This document shows, in pieces, positions 44,145-54,247 of a DNA stretch of 64,000 nucleotides. Source of the stretch: Micromonospora sediminicola (GTDB lineage Bacteria; Actinomycetota; Actinomycetes; Mycobacteriales; Micromonosporaceae). The number at the start of each line of letters is the position of its first letter. Positions within the stretch are counted from its first letter, which is position 1. Location: positions 1,295,001 through 1,359,000 of the forward strand of contig NZ_FLRH01000004.1 in the NCBI RefSeq assembly GCF_900089585.1, read 5' to 3'. The notes beneath the pieces are model-generated. The model had not been told where the DNA came from and did not search any database. It saw nothing but the letters and a program-made list of their open reading frames with translations. Position numbers and translations under genes: made by a program.

Positions 44145-47100
44145 CTACTGTACCTCCCTTACGCAGACGGCCAGGTCCTCGGTACTGAGCATGGCCGTCG
44201 AACGTGCCATTATGTCCTGCAGGAGGCCCGCATAGCGGTTGTCCTCTCGCTGCTGTTGGGCCTCGAAGAGCGGCACCATGCGCTCCCTGCCGCGGGCCCG
44301 CAGGGTGGCGATGCGTGACTCCAGCGCCTGTGTCCGCCGTTGATGGACCTGCTCGACGCTGAGTCGTCGTGAGGCGAGGAACGCCTCGTTCTCAGCGGCC
44401 AATGCGTTCCGGCTCCGGATCTGCCTCTGGAGCAGGAGGTCATTGCTCACGCTGAGCGCTGGGCGTAGGTCGATCGCCCCGTCGAACCACGCGGCTTGCA
44501 GGTTTCCGGCTGCCACCGCCGCCATCAACCGGTCGCCGAGGTCGGGGGCGACCTGCAGGGTCCGGGTGTGAACGGTGACGGTCCACACCTCGTGCAGCGG
44601 CCTGACACCGTTCCAATTGGCGACGCGTAGATGGACGAGATAGGTGCCCGGGGCCATCTCGGCGTCCTGTGCCGGCATCGTGATCGCAGAAAATCTTGTT
44701 TGCCGGTGTCCCGGTACGTCCAAGGCCGCCCGTACCAACGGGTGGTTGGCCGTCAAGAGCGGTACCCGGTGGTTCGGGACGCCTCCTGGTCCAGGGACAG
44801 CTGGATCGGCAGTTGATGTGTCAGGTCGCTGATGATCTGGTCCACCTCGGACCTCGTCTTCTCACCACGCTGTGCGAGCTCACGGACGTGACTGGCGAGC
44901 TCGCTGTTGCCGATCACGGTTATGTGGTCGCCACTGATCCGGCAGCGTCCGGCGTAGCTACCAACCCAGTCGCTCACCAGCAGGGCCAGTTCCTGTTGCC
45001 CGACATACCGGCCGGATGCGAGCAGGTCGGGCTCGAGGCCCTCGATGTCGACGCCGTCACTTGAGATGAGGTGGGGTGCCGCCGACTCGATCTCGTCGGC
45101 GGCCCGCTTCTGCTCCGCGATCGCCGCCAGGAACTCCTGGGTGCGCTGCGTCCGTTGGGCGGGGGTCAGGGCGAAGTCGAGCAGAGAGGATTCGACGTCG
45201 GGCCACATGCTCTCGATGATCGGTTCCAGTGCCCCGATGGCGTGTTCGAAGATGCCGATCCGGGTGAGTACCCGCTCAAGGATGTCCGACTCGATCGTCC
45301 CGGGAGTCGTAACGTTTATGATCACGATCTTCTGCTCGGTCTGGCCGATACGGTCGAGCCGGCCGATACGCTGTTCGATTTCCATCGGATTCCACGGCAG
45401 GTCGTAGTTGACCAGGACGGAGCAGAACTCGAAGTCCAAGCCCTCACTCGCGACCTTGGTGGCTACGACGATGTCGTAATCACCTGCCCGGAAATCGGTC
45501 ATGATCTTGGCCCGGTCGTCCCTGCTCACACCACCGTGCAGTACCGCCGTCCTGCACCGGCTTCGCAGATGCCGCTCGAGGTAAGACAACGTCCTACGGG
45601 AGAACGTGAAGACGAGTCCCTGCCTGCGCTGGCTGATCAGACCGTCGACCACGTGGAGGAGCTGCTCGAGCTTCGTGTCCACGTCGATGCCGGCTGCCAG
45701 CTTCCGCAACCGGGGCGACGGCGGCACATCCGGACCGCGCACAGCGGCCGACGGCTTCGCCGTAGCGTTCACCTCATCCTGCACGTCCGGTGTCTGCCAT
45801 GAGGCCAGAACAAGTGCCGCCGCCTCGGGGAGACAGCTGCCCGCGAGGCGGAGCGGCATCTGCATGCCGAAGTGCAGCGGTGTGTCCTTGACTCTCGCCC
45901 GGTCGATGCACCATTGCAGGTATGCCTGATAGAAGTCGTGCTCGCGCCGGGTCCAACGCACCGGGACGGGGCGCGGCTCCCGCATCGCCTTGTCCTCCTG
46001 GACCTCGATCTTGCGGGTGCGCGTGACCTGGGCCGAGAGCCCGCCCAACTCGCTGCAGATCCGTTTTACCTGGGCCACGTCGGTCGGGGAGAGGTGAGGT
46101 CGCTCCAGGATCTCGCATAGCAGAACGAAATCGGACCGCATGGTGATGACACGGCCGAACGTGCTGTCGGAAAGGCCGGACAGCCACCGCCTACGCGTCG
46201 CGTTGCTGACCGAGGCGTCGAGCAGCGAACCTGTGATCCGGTTGAGGACTCTGTTGGGTTCGATCCTTTCCTGCAGGTCCGCCAGGTCCTGGAACTCGCC
46301 GGGCACCAACAGCTCAAGGAGGTTGTACAGATCGTTGTTGCGCAGGTTTACCGGGGTAGCGGAGAGGAAGACGTAGGCATCCGCCCAGCGGGACAACAGC
46401 TCACCCAACGCGTGGCTCTTGGTGTTCGAGTTGCGGAAGACGTGGGCCTCGTCCACGATCACCAGGTCCAGCTGGAGACCCAGCTGCTCGATGTCGGCCA
46501 GCCCCTTCCACGCCCGCAGCCGCTCCACCGAGCAGATCCAGGCCATCCTCCTGGGCAGGCGATCCGATTCGAGCCGGTCCTTGAGGTCGGCCAGCCCCGT
46601 ACCGGTGAGCTCGGTCAGCTCAAAGCCGAACCTCTCGCGCATCTCGCGCTGCCATTTGCTCAACAGCACGGAGGGACACACGACGAGCACCCGGTTGGCG
46701 TGCCTGCGGGCATCGAGTTCAGTCCACAACAGTCCGGCTTCGATGGTCTTGCCGAGACCGACCTCGTCCGCGATCAGCAACCGCAGTGACCCTGTGCTCA
46801 GCAACTTCATCACGGGCTTGAACTGGTACGGCCGGAAGATGGTGCGGGTCGCCCGGAACGAGAAGACCGTGTCGGTGAACTGCTTCTCCAGCTTCGCCCT
46901 GGTCAGTGTGGCGGCAAGGCGCTCGGCGGCGGCGGGCTCGGTGCGCACCCATGCGTCGGGGGGAGTCGACCGTCGGCCTCGGCAGCAGAGCGCCCTCTTC
47001 GACACGCTGGACGCGGCTGCCGGCGAAGACCTGGTAGATCCAACGACCGTGCGCGAACTGACGGGACTTGATCATGCCGTCCTGCCCTGCTCGGGTGATC

Positions 47101-47522
47101 ACCTCATCGGTGACGTCGAACCGCGGCAGCGGCACCTCTTCGGCGCTGCCCCAGAGGTGGTCGAACCAGCCCAGTGCAGAGGCGACGGGCGAGTCCTTGG
47201 CCACCTCGGCAGCCAGCTCGTGGATCCCCGCACCGGGCATCGCACCTGCGGTGACTACGAGCAGCGGAGCCGGATCTAGGCCACCGAACCAGTAGACCCC
47301 TTCAGGCAGGCTCACCGCCGGGACGACGATCTGCCTCACCCGCTCGACCGCTCCCGCAGGATCGGGCAGATCAGCGCCGAGAGCCAGCACGTCAGTGAAG
47401 AGCCCGGTAGCGAGCATGGCGGTCGCATCCGTCACCAGCGGGTGGTATCCATGTGTGACCGCGAGGACGCCTGGATCAGGAAAAATCCGCCGGCCGGTCC
47501 CGCCGAGCGCGCGCAATGTCAT
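44145..47522 (-). pseudogene. PLD-SNF2 helicase, two compensating frameshifts
   Basis: One gene in three pieces. The N-terminal 180 residues (47522 to about 46960) resemble the end of a phospholipase D-like domain (VTAGAMPGAGIHELAAEVA, ALGWFDHLWG). The SNF2 core (to 44753) has Walker A ADEVGLGKTIEAGL, DEAH in VIVDEAHVFRN, SATPVN and QRIGRLDRIGQ. The C-terminal part (44770-44145) continues with PLLTANHPLVRAAL and a coiled tail. Frames change at a G run, 46958-46963, and again near 44,765, where the sum is restored. This layout resembles DISARM DrmD or other SNF2 defence helicases. Its TAG precedes the HelD-like start directly. Confidence 0.7.
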
Positions 47523-47581
47523 CCTCCGTATTCGACGCGGACTGTTCCGTAGCCCTGCCCGTCCTGCGGCAACGCCGTCAT
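47519..47581 (-). CDS. 20-codon leader ORF coupled to the SNF2 helicase
   Basis: ATG 47581 has GGAGGAG upstream and encodes MTALPQDGQGYGTVRVEYGG. Its stop overlaps the ATG of the helicase gene (GGATGACA). The encoded GGA-GGA at its end also gives the helicase a ribosome site, so it works as a coupling cistron. Whether the peptide has a job of its own is unknown; it could also be the surviving end of a longer gene. Confidence 0.45.
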   Translation of the reverse strand: MTALPQDGQGYGTVRVEYGG

Positions 47582-48067
47582 GTGCTCTCCTCCGAGCGTG
47601 GAGGCCGGCGAGGGCGGAGCCACCGAATGGGGTCCCGATCTACGGCGGTCGCTGTCACGGGGGCGGAACGACGGCCCCGGCAGACGCGGCGAAGGGCCGA
47701 GGGGCGGGTCTGGTGTGTAGGCCCCCGGTTCGGCCGGGGCCATCGTCCGGCCTGCCCTAACGGTCCGGACGCTGCTGATGTCCGGACGGGTCCGTCGTCG
47801 CCAGGCGGTCCAGCCGTTCGACGGCGCGTCTGTGCCTGTGGCCGGGAGATTGATTTACTGATCGGCACCGCACCAATCTAGGTGCGCTCCGGGCAGCAGA
47901 AAAGGGCTTGATCGACGGGGGTTAGAGGACGTTCAGGTGTGTGTGTGACTGACCGACCTGGTGGGCCAAAGATCATCATCTGGACGGTTCTCGTGGTCAG
48001 ATGGCCTGACCTGTAAGCCATAGCCCGACTGTGCGTGACTCTGGCGCCGCTCCGGTTGGCGGGCGGA
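47582..48067. other. Intergenic region between the helicase pair and vsr
   Basis: About 490 bases. The left half is GC-rich and holds no codon-biased frame. The right half (47840-48030) is AT-richer, with CTGATCGGCACCGCACCAAT and a GTGTGTGTGTG run at 47939-47949, as expected for a promoter of the leftward helicase operon. I see no RNA gene. Confidence 0.35.
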
Positions 48068-48889
48068 TCACGAACGCGCATCCCTCCCCGCAGCGAGCTC
48101 TGGACCTGCAGTATGTACTCGGGTTGCCTGGACAGCGGCGATCACGCGCAGCGCGGCCGTTTGCGGCTCTTCGTGTTCCCAAATCCGAATCGACTGCCAC
48201 TCGCCCTCAGCGAGCAGCTGGTCCGTCTCGGCGTCACGCGCCTTATTGCCCTCAATTTTGGCGTGCCAAAATTGCACGTTCTCGCGGGCTGGCCGATAGT
48301 GCTCGGGGCAGCCATGCCAATAGCATCCGTCGACGAAGACAGCAATCTTTGCGCCAGGGAACACGACGTCTGCTGTGCGGCGCAGCGCCTCCAGGGGCCG
48401 GGTGTTCACCCGATATCTGAGTCCGTTCTGGAACAGGATGGAGCGTACCTGACGTTCAGGCTCGGTGTCCCGGCCCTTATTGCCCTGCATCGACAAGCGG
48501 ACGGCTCGCGACTTGGCCCACGATCCCGGAACCGGCGCAGGCGGAGCGAGTAAACCCCTCTCCCGCGCCAGTCGCCAACCCTCCGCCAGGTTCAGAGCAC
48601 GGGCGGCCTTGCCGACCTCTCCTAAATATCTGCTCGGCGAGCGGCCGCGGTCCGACCAGCGCAGATACGCTCGGAGCCGTCGGGTCTTCGGGAGAAGCTT
48701 CAGCTCCACCGAGGCGCGTGCCTGACGGCCACCGTCGAGATCAACCCACCGGCGATCGGGGCCTCCGGCGGCTCGGTCCTGTTCCGCCGTCACCGCTTGC
48801 CGACTGCGTCCCTTACGGCCTTTCCAAGCCCGCTCAGGAGGGAGCGTATCGGCCCATGCGCGGTCGACCCGCCCGTCACCGCCAGTCAT
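48068..48889 (-). CDS. vsr: Very short patch repair endonuclease (Vsr)
   Basis: A 273-residue protein. Residues 137-245 are the Vsr domain: RDTEPERQVRSILFQNGLRY, the catalytic Asp in TADVVFPGAKIAVFVDGCYW, and the zinc-site and stacking residues in DGCYWHGCPEH, then FWHAKIEGNKARDAE. Vsr nicks at the T of G-T mismatches made by deamination of 5-methylcytosine. The extra N-terminal 130 residues (YLRWSDRGRSPSRYLGEVG) are basic and may bind DNA; E. coli Vsr lacks them. The start overlaps the methyltransferase stop (ATGA, 48886-48889), the classical partnership. Confidence 0.92.
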   Translation of the reverse strand: MTGGDGRVDRAWADTLPPERAWKGRKGRSRQAVTAEQDRAAGGPDRRWVDLDGGRQARASVELKLLPKTRRLRAYLRWSDRGRSPSRYLGEVGKAARALNLAEGWRLARERGLLAPPAPVPGSWAKSRAVRLSMQGNKGRDTEPERQVRSILFQNGLRYRVNTRPLEALRRTADVVFPGAKIAVFVDGCYWHGCPEHYRPARENVQFWHAKIEGNKARDAETDQLLAEGEWQSIRIWEHEEPQTAALRVIAAVQATRVHTAGPELAAGRDARS

Positions 48890-50190
48890 CGTCGGCTCTC
48901 GGCCTCATCCAGCGCCGCAGCGATAGCACGAGCGAAGAACTCGCCCAACCGCACCGGGACCGCGTTCCCGAGCTGGCGCATCTGCTCACCTCTGGGACCT
49001 TTGAGGATCCAGCGATCGGGGAAGGTCATCACCCGCGCCACCTCCCGGACCGTCATATAACGATGGCGATACCTCGGTGGACTGTTAGCGGTAAGCTCGG
49101 AGACCAGGTCGTCGGTGAGCATCACCGACTCGCCGCCCGGAACCCCGTGCACCCCGGCCTTCACAGTCTTCGCGGGCCGATCTAGCTCATTCGGCGTGTG
49201 GCCTTGATAGATGCGAGCGTCTGGCCAGCCAATGTGGTCAAGCACGCCACCGAGTTGGTACTCACGGCGGTCAAGCTTGTCCCAGGGGACCGGCGGCAGC
49301 GGCCACCGCCGGTCGATCTCCTCCTTGAGCGCGTCGCGCAGGGTCAGCCAGGGAAGTCGTCCGTCATCGAAGGGAATCGCCTTCGGTAGCCGCGACTCTA
49401 CGTGTTCCCGAACGTGGTGCGGCACTTCTGGGTGCTTTCGCCAATACGAGCCGTTCTGAATGGAGCGAAGGAGCGCGGCTTCGGAATGAGTCGGCGCGAT
49501 GGACTCCTTGAACCGCGTCAAGTCGACTTCAAGGTCGCACCGGAAGGCGACGATGATGATCCGATTGCGTATCTGCGGCACCCCATAGTCGGCCGCGTTC
49601 ACCCGAATGGTTACGACCTCGTACCGCTTTTTCGGGTCGGCGGGGGCCTCCGACAGACGCGCTTGGAGAACCGCGTCGTGTTCGCGCCAGCTGACCCCTC
49701 CTTCGCGCTGCTCGAAAGGCAAGGCGAGCTCACGCTCGATGTATTCGAAATAGGGCCGAAACGACGGACGCAACAAGCCCTGAACGTTCTCGCAGATGAC
49801 GGCCTTGGGCTGAATCTCCCGAATTGCCCGGAACATCTCAGGGAACATGTTCCGCCGGTCCTCCTCGCCCTTGGCGACCCCACCAAGGCTGAACGGCTGA
49901 CACGGCGGCCCACCAGCAAGCAGATCGACCTGATCCCACAGGTAGTCGAAGTTGATTTCGCGCACATCCCCGGGTACCAACGGCCACGCGTGCCCGGCCG
50001 GGGGGACGAACTCCTCATCGCTGCGAAGCTCCGCCTGGTTGGCCTCGAGTGTCTTGCAGGCCCATTTGACGAGTTCGTTGACCAGGAGAGGGCGGAAGCC
50101 AGCTCGGTGGACCGCCATCGCTAGCCCCCCGCCGCCGGCGAACAACTCGACCGAGGTACGGTCCTTGGGCTCCCCTCGCGGCTCAAGCAT
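48886..50190 (-). CDS. dcm: C5-cytosine DNA methyltransferase
   Basis: A 434-residue enzyme when started at ATG 50190. All main motifs are present: I in VELFAGGGGLAMAVHRAGF, IV with the catalytic Cys in GGPPCQPFSLGG, VI in ICENVQGLL, VIII in VPQIRNRIIIV, IX in the YMTVREVARVMTFPDRW region, and X in RQLGNAVPVRLG. The target-recognition region between VIII and IX decides the sequence, which cannot be read here. Codon use is less GC-biased than in the flanks. Coupling to vsr shows that it methylates the host genome often enough to need mismatch repair. It probably protects against the neighbouring restriction operon. Confidence 0.95.
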   Translation of the reverse strand: MLEPRGEPKDRTSVELFAGGGGLAMAVHRAGFRPLLVNELVKWACKTLEANQAELRSDEEFVPPAGHAWPLVPGDVREINFDYLWDQVDLLAGGPPCQPFSLGGVAKGEEDRRNMFPEMFRAIREIQPKAVICENVQGLLRPSFRPYFEYIERELALPFEQREGGVSWREHDAVLQARLSEAPADPKKRYEVVTIRVNAADYGVPQIRNRIIIVAFRCDLEVDLTRFKESIAPTHSEAALLRSIQNGSYWRKHPEVPHHVREHVESRLPKAIPFDDGRLPWLTLRDALKEEIDRRWPLPPVPWDKLDRREYQLGGVLDHIGWPDARIYQGHTPNELDRPAKTVKAGVHGVPGGESVMLTDDLVSELTANSPPRYRHRYMTVREVARVMTFPDRWILKGPRGEQMRQLGNAVPVRLGEFFARAIAAALDEAESRR

Positions 50191-50347
50191 TGCGGAAGCA
50201 TACCGCGGAGTTGTGGATCTTAGAAGCCGGCTCGCCGGCCGTTCGCCGCCTGCCATCCCCGGCCACTGAAAGTCCGCTATACATTGGCCCCGTCCTCCGC
50301 CTCCGCGACCGCCATCTACCTAAGCCGTGACTCGACAAGGGGATAAC

Positions 50348-50773
50348 TTGGCCACCTGGAACGTGGGGCCCTTCGACAATGACGCCGCAGCCGAGTGGTG
50401 CGAGCAGTTCGAGGCAGCCGCGCCGGCCGAACGGACCGAAGCGGTATCGGGAGCGCTCCGGCGAGCAACCTTGGACTCGGCTCCTCCCCTATCCGATATG
50501 GCCGCAGCTCAGGCGGTCGCCGCAGCCGCAGTAGTCCTTCAGGCACACACCGGCTTGCCTGACCTGACCACCCCCCACGCGCCTCGGTTTGTCGCCGGCG
50601 CCGACCATGTCGATGTCACGCCGGACCTGCTGCGACTCACCAGGGTGGCCGTCGAGGTGATCATGCGCGAGGATTCCTCGTGGCGCCGAGGATGGGCCGA
50701 TGACGTCGAGGGTGATCTCGCGGTCGAGGCATTGGAACACCTCTACGCGGCGCTGGGAGGCGAACAGCACTAG
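50348..50773 (+). CDS. DUF4259 family protein
   Basis: A 141-residue cytoplasmic protein. The DUF4259 signature is at the N terminus: ATWNVGPFDNDAAAEWCEQF. The rest is helical. TTG 50348 fits, with AAGGGGAT three bases upstream; GTG 50327 is open but lacks a site. It is the only rightward gene in the island and overlaps the 201-residue gene tail to tail by four bases. The family is common in actinobacteria; no function is known. Confidence 0.75.
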   Translation: MATWNVGPFDNDAAAEWCEQFEAAAPAERTEAVSGALRRATLDSAPPLSDMAAAQAVAAAAVVLQAHTGLPDLTTPHAPRFVAGADHVDVTPDLLRLTRVAVEVIMREDSSWRRGWADDVEGDLAVEALEHLYAALGGEQH

Positions 50774-51375
50774 CCTGCCGCCGCTGCCAGCCATTGCCGT
50801 CGCACAAAGTCCACATCAAGTCCGCAATGCTCAGCAATTCGGCGGAATCGCTCGGATCTCTCTACATCGATCGGAACAGCGTCCGTTGCGTAGACAACGA
50901 TCAGTGGACGCTCGGCCGAGTCGACCGCTTCATTTAACGCCGCCCAGACCAGGTCGCGAAAGTTTCGCACGCGGCCCCAGCACACGTAGCGCTCCCGCGA
51001 GCCATCGGTAGCTTTGCAGTGCATAGGCTTCTCGCGGATAGTCTCCGGTCGAACGCGCCAGCCGGCGCCAAGGATCAGCGGAACGAACTCACTCGGCGGC
51101 GTCAAGTGCTTCGAGACGTACTGGGCGTACGATCCAAAGCTCTCGACTGCGCGCGCGTACTCCTTCAGGGGCACGTCCTTAAGCCACACTCGCATGCCTT
51201 CCGACGTCATGTAGTCGGCGAGCATCCCTCCGATCGCATCGTCCTCCACCCAGCGCGTGTAGTAGGCGGTCTTGGCCCGTACTGGGAGTTCCTCCCAGTC
51301 GAGCATGTCCACCTGGCGATAGAGCTCGCGAATGACCTCGGCCCGGACCTTCTCCGGAACTGATGGCTCGGGCAA
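50770..51375 (-). CDS. Uncharacterised 201-residue protein of the restriction operon
   Basis: The last gene of the five-gene restriction operon, starting 12 bases after the Z1 stop. It is helical in the first half (VRAEVIRELYRQVDMLDWEE, AYYTRWVEDDAIGGMLADYM) and has HLTPPSEFVPLILGAGWRVR, then YVCWGRVRNFRDLVWAALNE with a single Cys. No nuclease or ATPase motif is visible. The linkage with Z1 suggests a structural or specificity subunit. It ends overlapping the DUF4259 gene. Confidence 0.6.
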   Translation of the reverse strand: MPEPSVPEKVRAEVIRELYRQVDMLDWEELPVRAKTAYYTRWVEDDAIGGMLADYMTSEGMRVWLKDVPLKEYARAVESFGSYAQYVSKHLTPPSEFVPLILGAGWRVRPETIREKPMHCKATDGSRERYVCWGRVRNFRDLVWAALNEAVDSAERPLIVVYATDAVPIDVERSERFRRIAEHCGLDVDFVRRQWLAAAAG

Positions 51376-51387
51376 TGTCCTACATCC

Positions 51388-54240
51388 TTACCATGCGTGA
51401 TTTCCTGTCGGGATGGGCCGCTTAGGGGCAACCTGGTAAACCAAGGGCCGGGTGCCGGCCGGAACCGCCTTCTCAGGCAGCTCGAGCCGGAGCGCCATGA
51501 CCACACCGTCCGGCCACGTGTCATGCGGGATTTCCTCGTAGGCCCGGTCCTTGTCGATCACCGGGTAGATGATCGCGCAGCCGGTCTTTGAGGTTCGACC
51601 CGTAAGTGACGCGAGCCCCGCGCGGTGAAGACTTTCCGAGTTTCCGCGCAGGCTGTCATTCTCGATCTTGCGGCCATGGAGCGAGAACGTGCCGAGGCCG
51701 GGAATGGTCACGCCGCGGTCGGAGCGCCGCTGTGGAAGTACGATGATCCACTTGTCGACGGCCTGGTCGTCCAGACTCTCAATCCAGGCCAGGTCGGCCT
51801 TGAAGGTGTCGACGGTCCGCCACTGGAGCTGCTTAAGTACCTCGACCATCTCGGCATGGGAGACCTCGCCGGTCATCGCATCGAAGCTCCGGGTGCCAGC
51901 AGACAACGTGCTCCTGTTCGACGCAGCCAGCAACAACGGTGTCATGACCTTGACGTTGTTCCGCAGCTTCTCCTGCTCGGCCAAGCCGGGATAGCCGGAG
52001 CTGGGCTCCTTGCTCTGGCTGCGCTTCTCCACGAGCTGGGCGTAGCGCATCTTGTTGGCCGCCGTCGGGCGGAGCCCGTGCCGGGCGACCAAGGGCTGGA
52101 TGTCGGCCGGGGTGACGAGCGGACGACCGTCTGCCATCACCGCGTACTGCCGCAGCTCGTCGCGGAAAAGCTCCTCGTCCCGGCAGGCGGCTTCGAAGGC
52201 GTCGCGGATCTTGGCGGTGATGAACAGGCGGACCAGGTCGCGGTAGCCGGGCCGGAAGCCGAACCAGCGCCCCATCTGCATCAGGGCCTCGGCGTGCCCG
52301 ACGGTCCGGAGGTAGTAGGTGATTGTGAGGCCTTCGACGGTGAACCCGCGAGCCAGCTTGTTGCCGCCAACCAGGATCCGCCACACCGAGCGGCCGTCGA
52401 AGTCCAGTTCTTCCTGATCCGGCTCCTTGTTGCTGTTGATCACCAATACTGGGTCGCCGTTCGGCGCGATCTTGCGCACGACCTGCCCGATGAGCGGTTC
52501 GAGCTCCGCGAACGACTCGGGCATCGGATGCCCCAGACCGAGCCCGTGGGACGCCGGAGCGAAGTCGCTGTCGTAGAGCTCGCGGAGTCTCCTCATGCCG
52601 GAGCCAAGCGTGTGGCCCGACCTACTCCAGAGTTCTTGAATCGTCTCCGCGCGGATCTTGTGCTTGGCTTTCTTGGCGGCCTCGTGCACGAGCATCGTGT
52701 GGTGACGGTAATGATCCTCATCGGGGCTCAACCCTTGCCGATACAGCTTAATGGCACCGGCAAGAACGAACGAGTCGAGTGCTTGCTGAAAAGCGAGCTC
52801 CTCGTCACCGTCGTCGATCAAGCGGACATGCGCCTTCTCCTTCGAGTTCGCGAACGTCCGCTCCGACTCGGGAACCGAGGAATCAATGTCGTGGAAATCC
52901 TCGACACCCATGTAGTCCAGCGGCCGGCGCAGGGCGAGCAGGTAGTCCGACGGGAACACGTCGTTCTTGTCCGTGTAGTCGCTGAAGACGTTGGCGAACG
53001 GCGTCGCGGTATACCCCACGTATTGCACCCGCGGCAGCATTTGCAGCAGCGTCGAGATGCGCTCGTTGATCGTGGTGCGTTCCTTCTTGGCGCCCGCCGA
53101 CTGCTTCTCCGGGTCGACGGTGTTGATGGATGCCTGGTCGGACTCGTCGTCGATGATGAGAGCTGGGATGTCCCCGAGCCGGTCGGCGTTGTTCTTCAGG
53201 TCCGAGATGAGGTTCTGCAGTACCGACTCGTTCTTCTTAACCACGACGAGCCGAGCATCGGTGGTGTAAAGATTCTCCGGGCTCCAGATGGGCTTAGTCT
53301 TGTCCGAGCGCTCAAACTCCAGCGCCGGCAAGCCTTGCTGGAGCGAGCGGTAGTCGAACCGACGGGTGGTCATTCGCCGGATCTCAGGCTTGCCCAGGGT
53401 CAGCGGCCGCACGCCGTACCGGTTGAACCGGTCTTTGATCCAATCCTCATCACCGAGGTAATCAATATGCTTGGCGGCCTCGATGTCGTTCTCGTCGACG
53501 CCGCGCAGGATGTTCTCCCGGCCAACCAACTCCATGTCCAGCCGCCGCTGAGTCTGTTCCCGGAGCAGATTGGTCGTGCCGGTCATCACGATGATGAGGC
53601 GGTAGCCCACATCGATCGCCTTGGCGATGACCCCGGCGAAGTTCGCCGTCTTGCCGCTCTGCACGTACCCGACGACGAGGCCCTTAGTCTGAATTGGCTT
53701 GCTTTGGGCGGGGTTACCGAACCGCTCTAGCACCCGACTCGTGGCTGCATCCAGACGAGTGATCGCTTCGGCATTCCACTTCCTCCGCTTACGGAGGTAG
53801 GCCACGTAGTGGCTCCAGTAGAAGTCGCGTTGCCGCTGAAGGTCGGCGGCGTACCACGGATCCCACTTACCCGCGATCACGGTGTCGTCGTCGGTGGCGA
53901 TCGAGAAGTGGTTGGCGAAGTCGGCGGCCGTCTTGTTGCCGAGGCCGAGCAGCTTCATGATCCGTGCACGTCGCATCTCGGTGTTCGGTTTGGTGTCACC
54001 CATCCACAGGCCCGGCTCGATGGGCGCGTGGTCCCAGGTGGCCAACCGAATATGCAGCTGCACCCGGAGCTCGTCATTGGGGTCGGCGGCCGCGACATAC
54101 TCCCGCAGACGGTCCTCTGACACATCGAGGTCGGGCTCGATGTCCTCCGCCTCGACGGCGGCCCGCCGCACCAGCGGCTTCGGCCCGCTGACCATTGCGC
54201 CGAGAGCACCGAGGTACGCGTTGACCAGCGGTTCGTTCAT
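51388..54240 (-). CDS. Z1-domain ATPase of a MORC/Z1 restriction-type system
   Basis: A 950-residue SF2-like ATPase. The N-terminal 190 residues are helical. Walker A is the unusual GYVQSGKTANFAG typical of Z1 proteins, then DDESD in ALIIDDESDQASIN, motif III in VGYTATPFANVF, and a second RecA lobe with LVGGNKLARGFTVEGLTITY and the arginine finger region MGRWFGFRPG. The 200 C-terminal residues hold no recognised fold. ATG 54240, with GAGGAC upstream, lies seven bases after the PD-(D/E)XK stop. Z1 proteins occur with GHKL ATPases and nucleases in predicted restriction operons, where they presumably translocate DNA. Confidence 0.88.
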   Translation of the reverse strand: MNEPLVNAYLGALGAMVSGPKPLVRRAAVEAEDIEPDLDVSEDRLREYVAAADPNDELRVQLHIRLATWDHAPIEPGLWMGDTKPNTEMRRARIMKLLGLGNKTAADFANHFSIATDDDTVIAGKWDPWYAADLQRQRDFYWSHYVAYLRKRRKWNAEAITRLDAATSRVLERFGNPAQSKPIQTKGLVVGYVQSGKTANFAGVIAKAIDVGYRLIIVMTGTTNLLREQTQRRLDMELVGRENILRGVDENDIEAAKHIDYLGDEDWIKDRFNRYGVRPLTLGKPEIRRMTTRRFDYRSLQQGLPALEFERSDKTKPIWSPENLYTTDARLVVVKKNESVLQNLISDLKNNADRLGDIPALIIDDESDQASINTVDPEKQSAGAKKERTTINERISTLLQMLPRVQYVGYTATPFANVFSDYTDKNDVFPSDYLLALRRPLDYMGVEDFHDIDSSVPESERTFANSKEKAHVRLIDDGDEELAFQQALDSFVLAGAIKLYRQGLSPDEDHYRHHTMLVHEAAKKAKHKIRAETIQELWSRSGHTLGSGMRRLRELYDSDFAPASHGLGLGHPMPESFAELEPLIGQVVRKIAPNGDPVLVINSNKEPDQEELDFDGRSVWRILVGGNKLARGFTVEGLTITYYLRTVGHAEALMQMGRWFGFRPGYRDLVRLFITAKIRDAFEAACRDEELFRDELRQYAVMADGRPLVTPADIQPLVARHGLRPTAANKMRYAQLVEKRSQSKEPSSGYPGLAEQEKLRNNVKVMTPLLLAASNRSTLSAGTRSFDAMTGEVSHAEMVEVLKQLQWRTVDTFKADLAWIESLDDQAVDKWIIVLPQRRSDRGVTIPGLGTFSLHGRKIENDSLRGNSESLHRAGLASLTGRTSKTGCAIIYPVIDKDRAYEEIPHDTWPDGVVMALRLELPEKAVPAGTRPLVYQVAPKRPIPTGNHAW

Positions 54241-54247
54241 GATGTCC

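Noticed and set aside
41105..50190. DISARM system
   Set aside because: SNF2 helicase, PLD-like part and C5 methyltransferase recall drmD, drmC and drmMII, but no drmA or drmB is present, and the PLD-like region is fused to the SNF2 gene.
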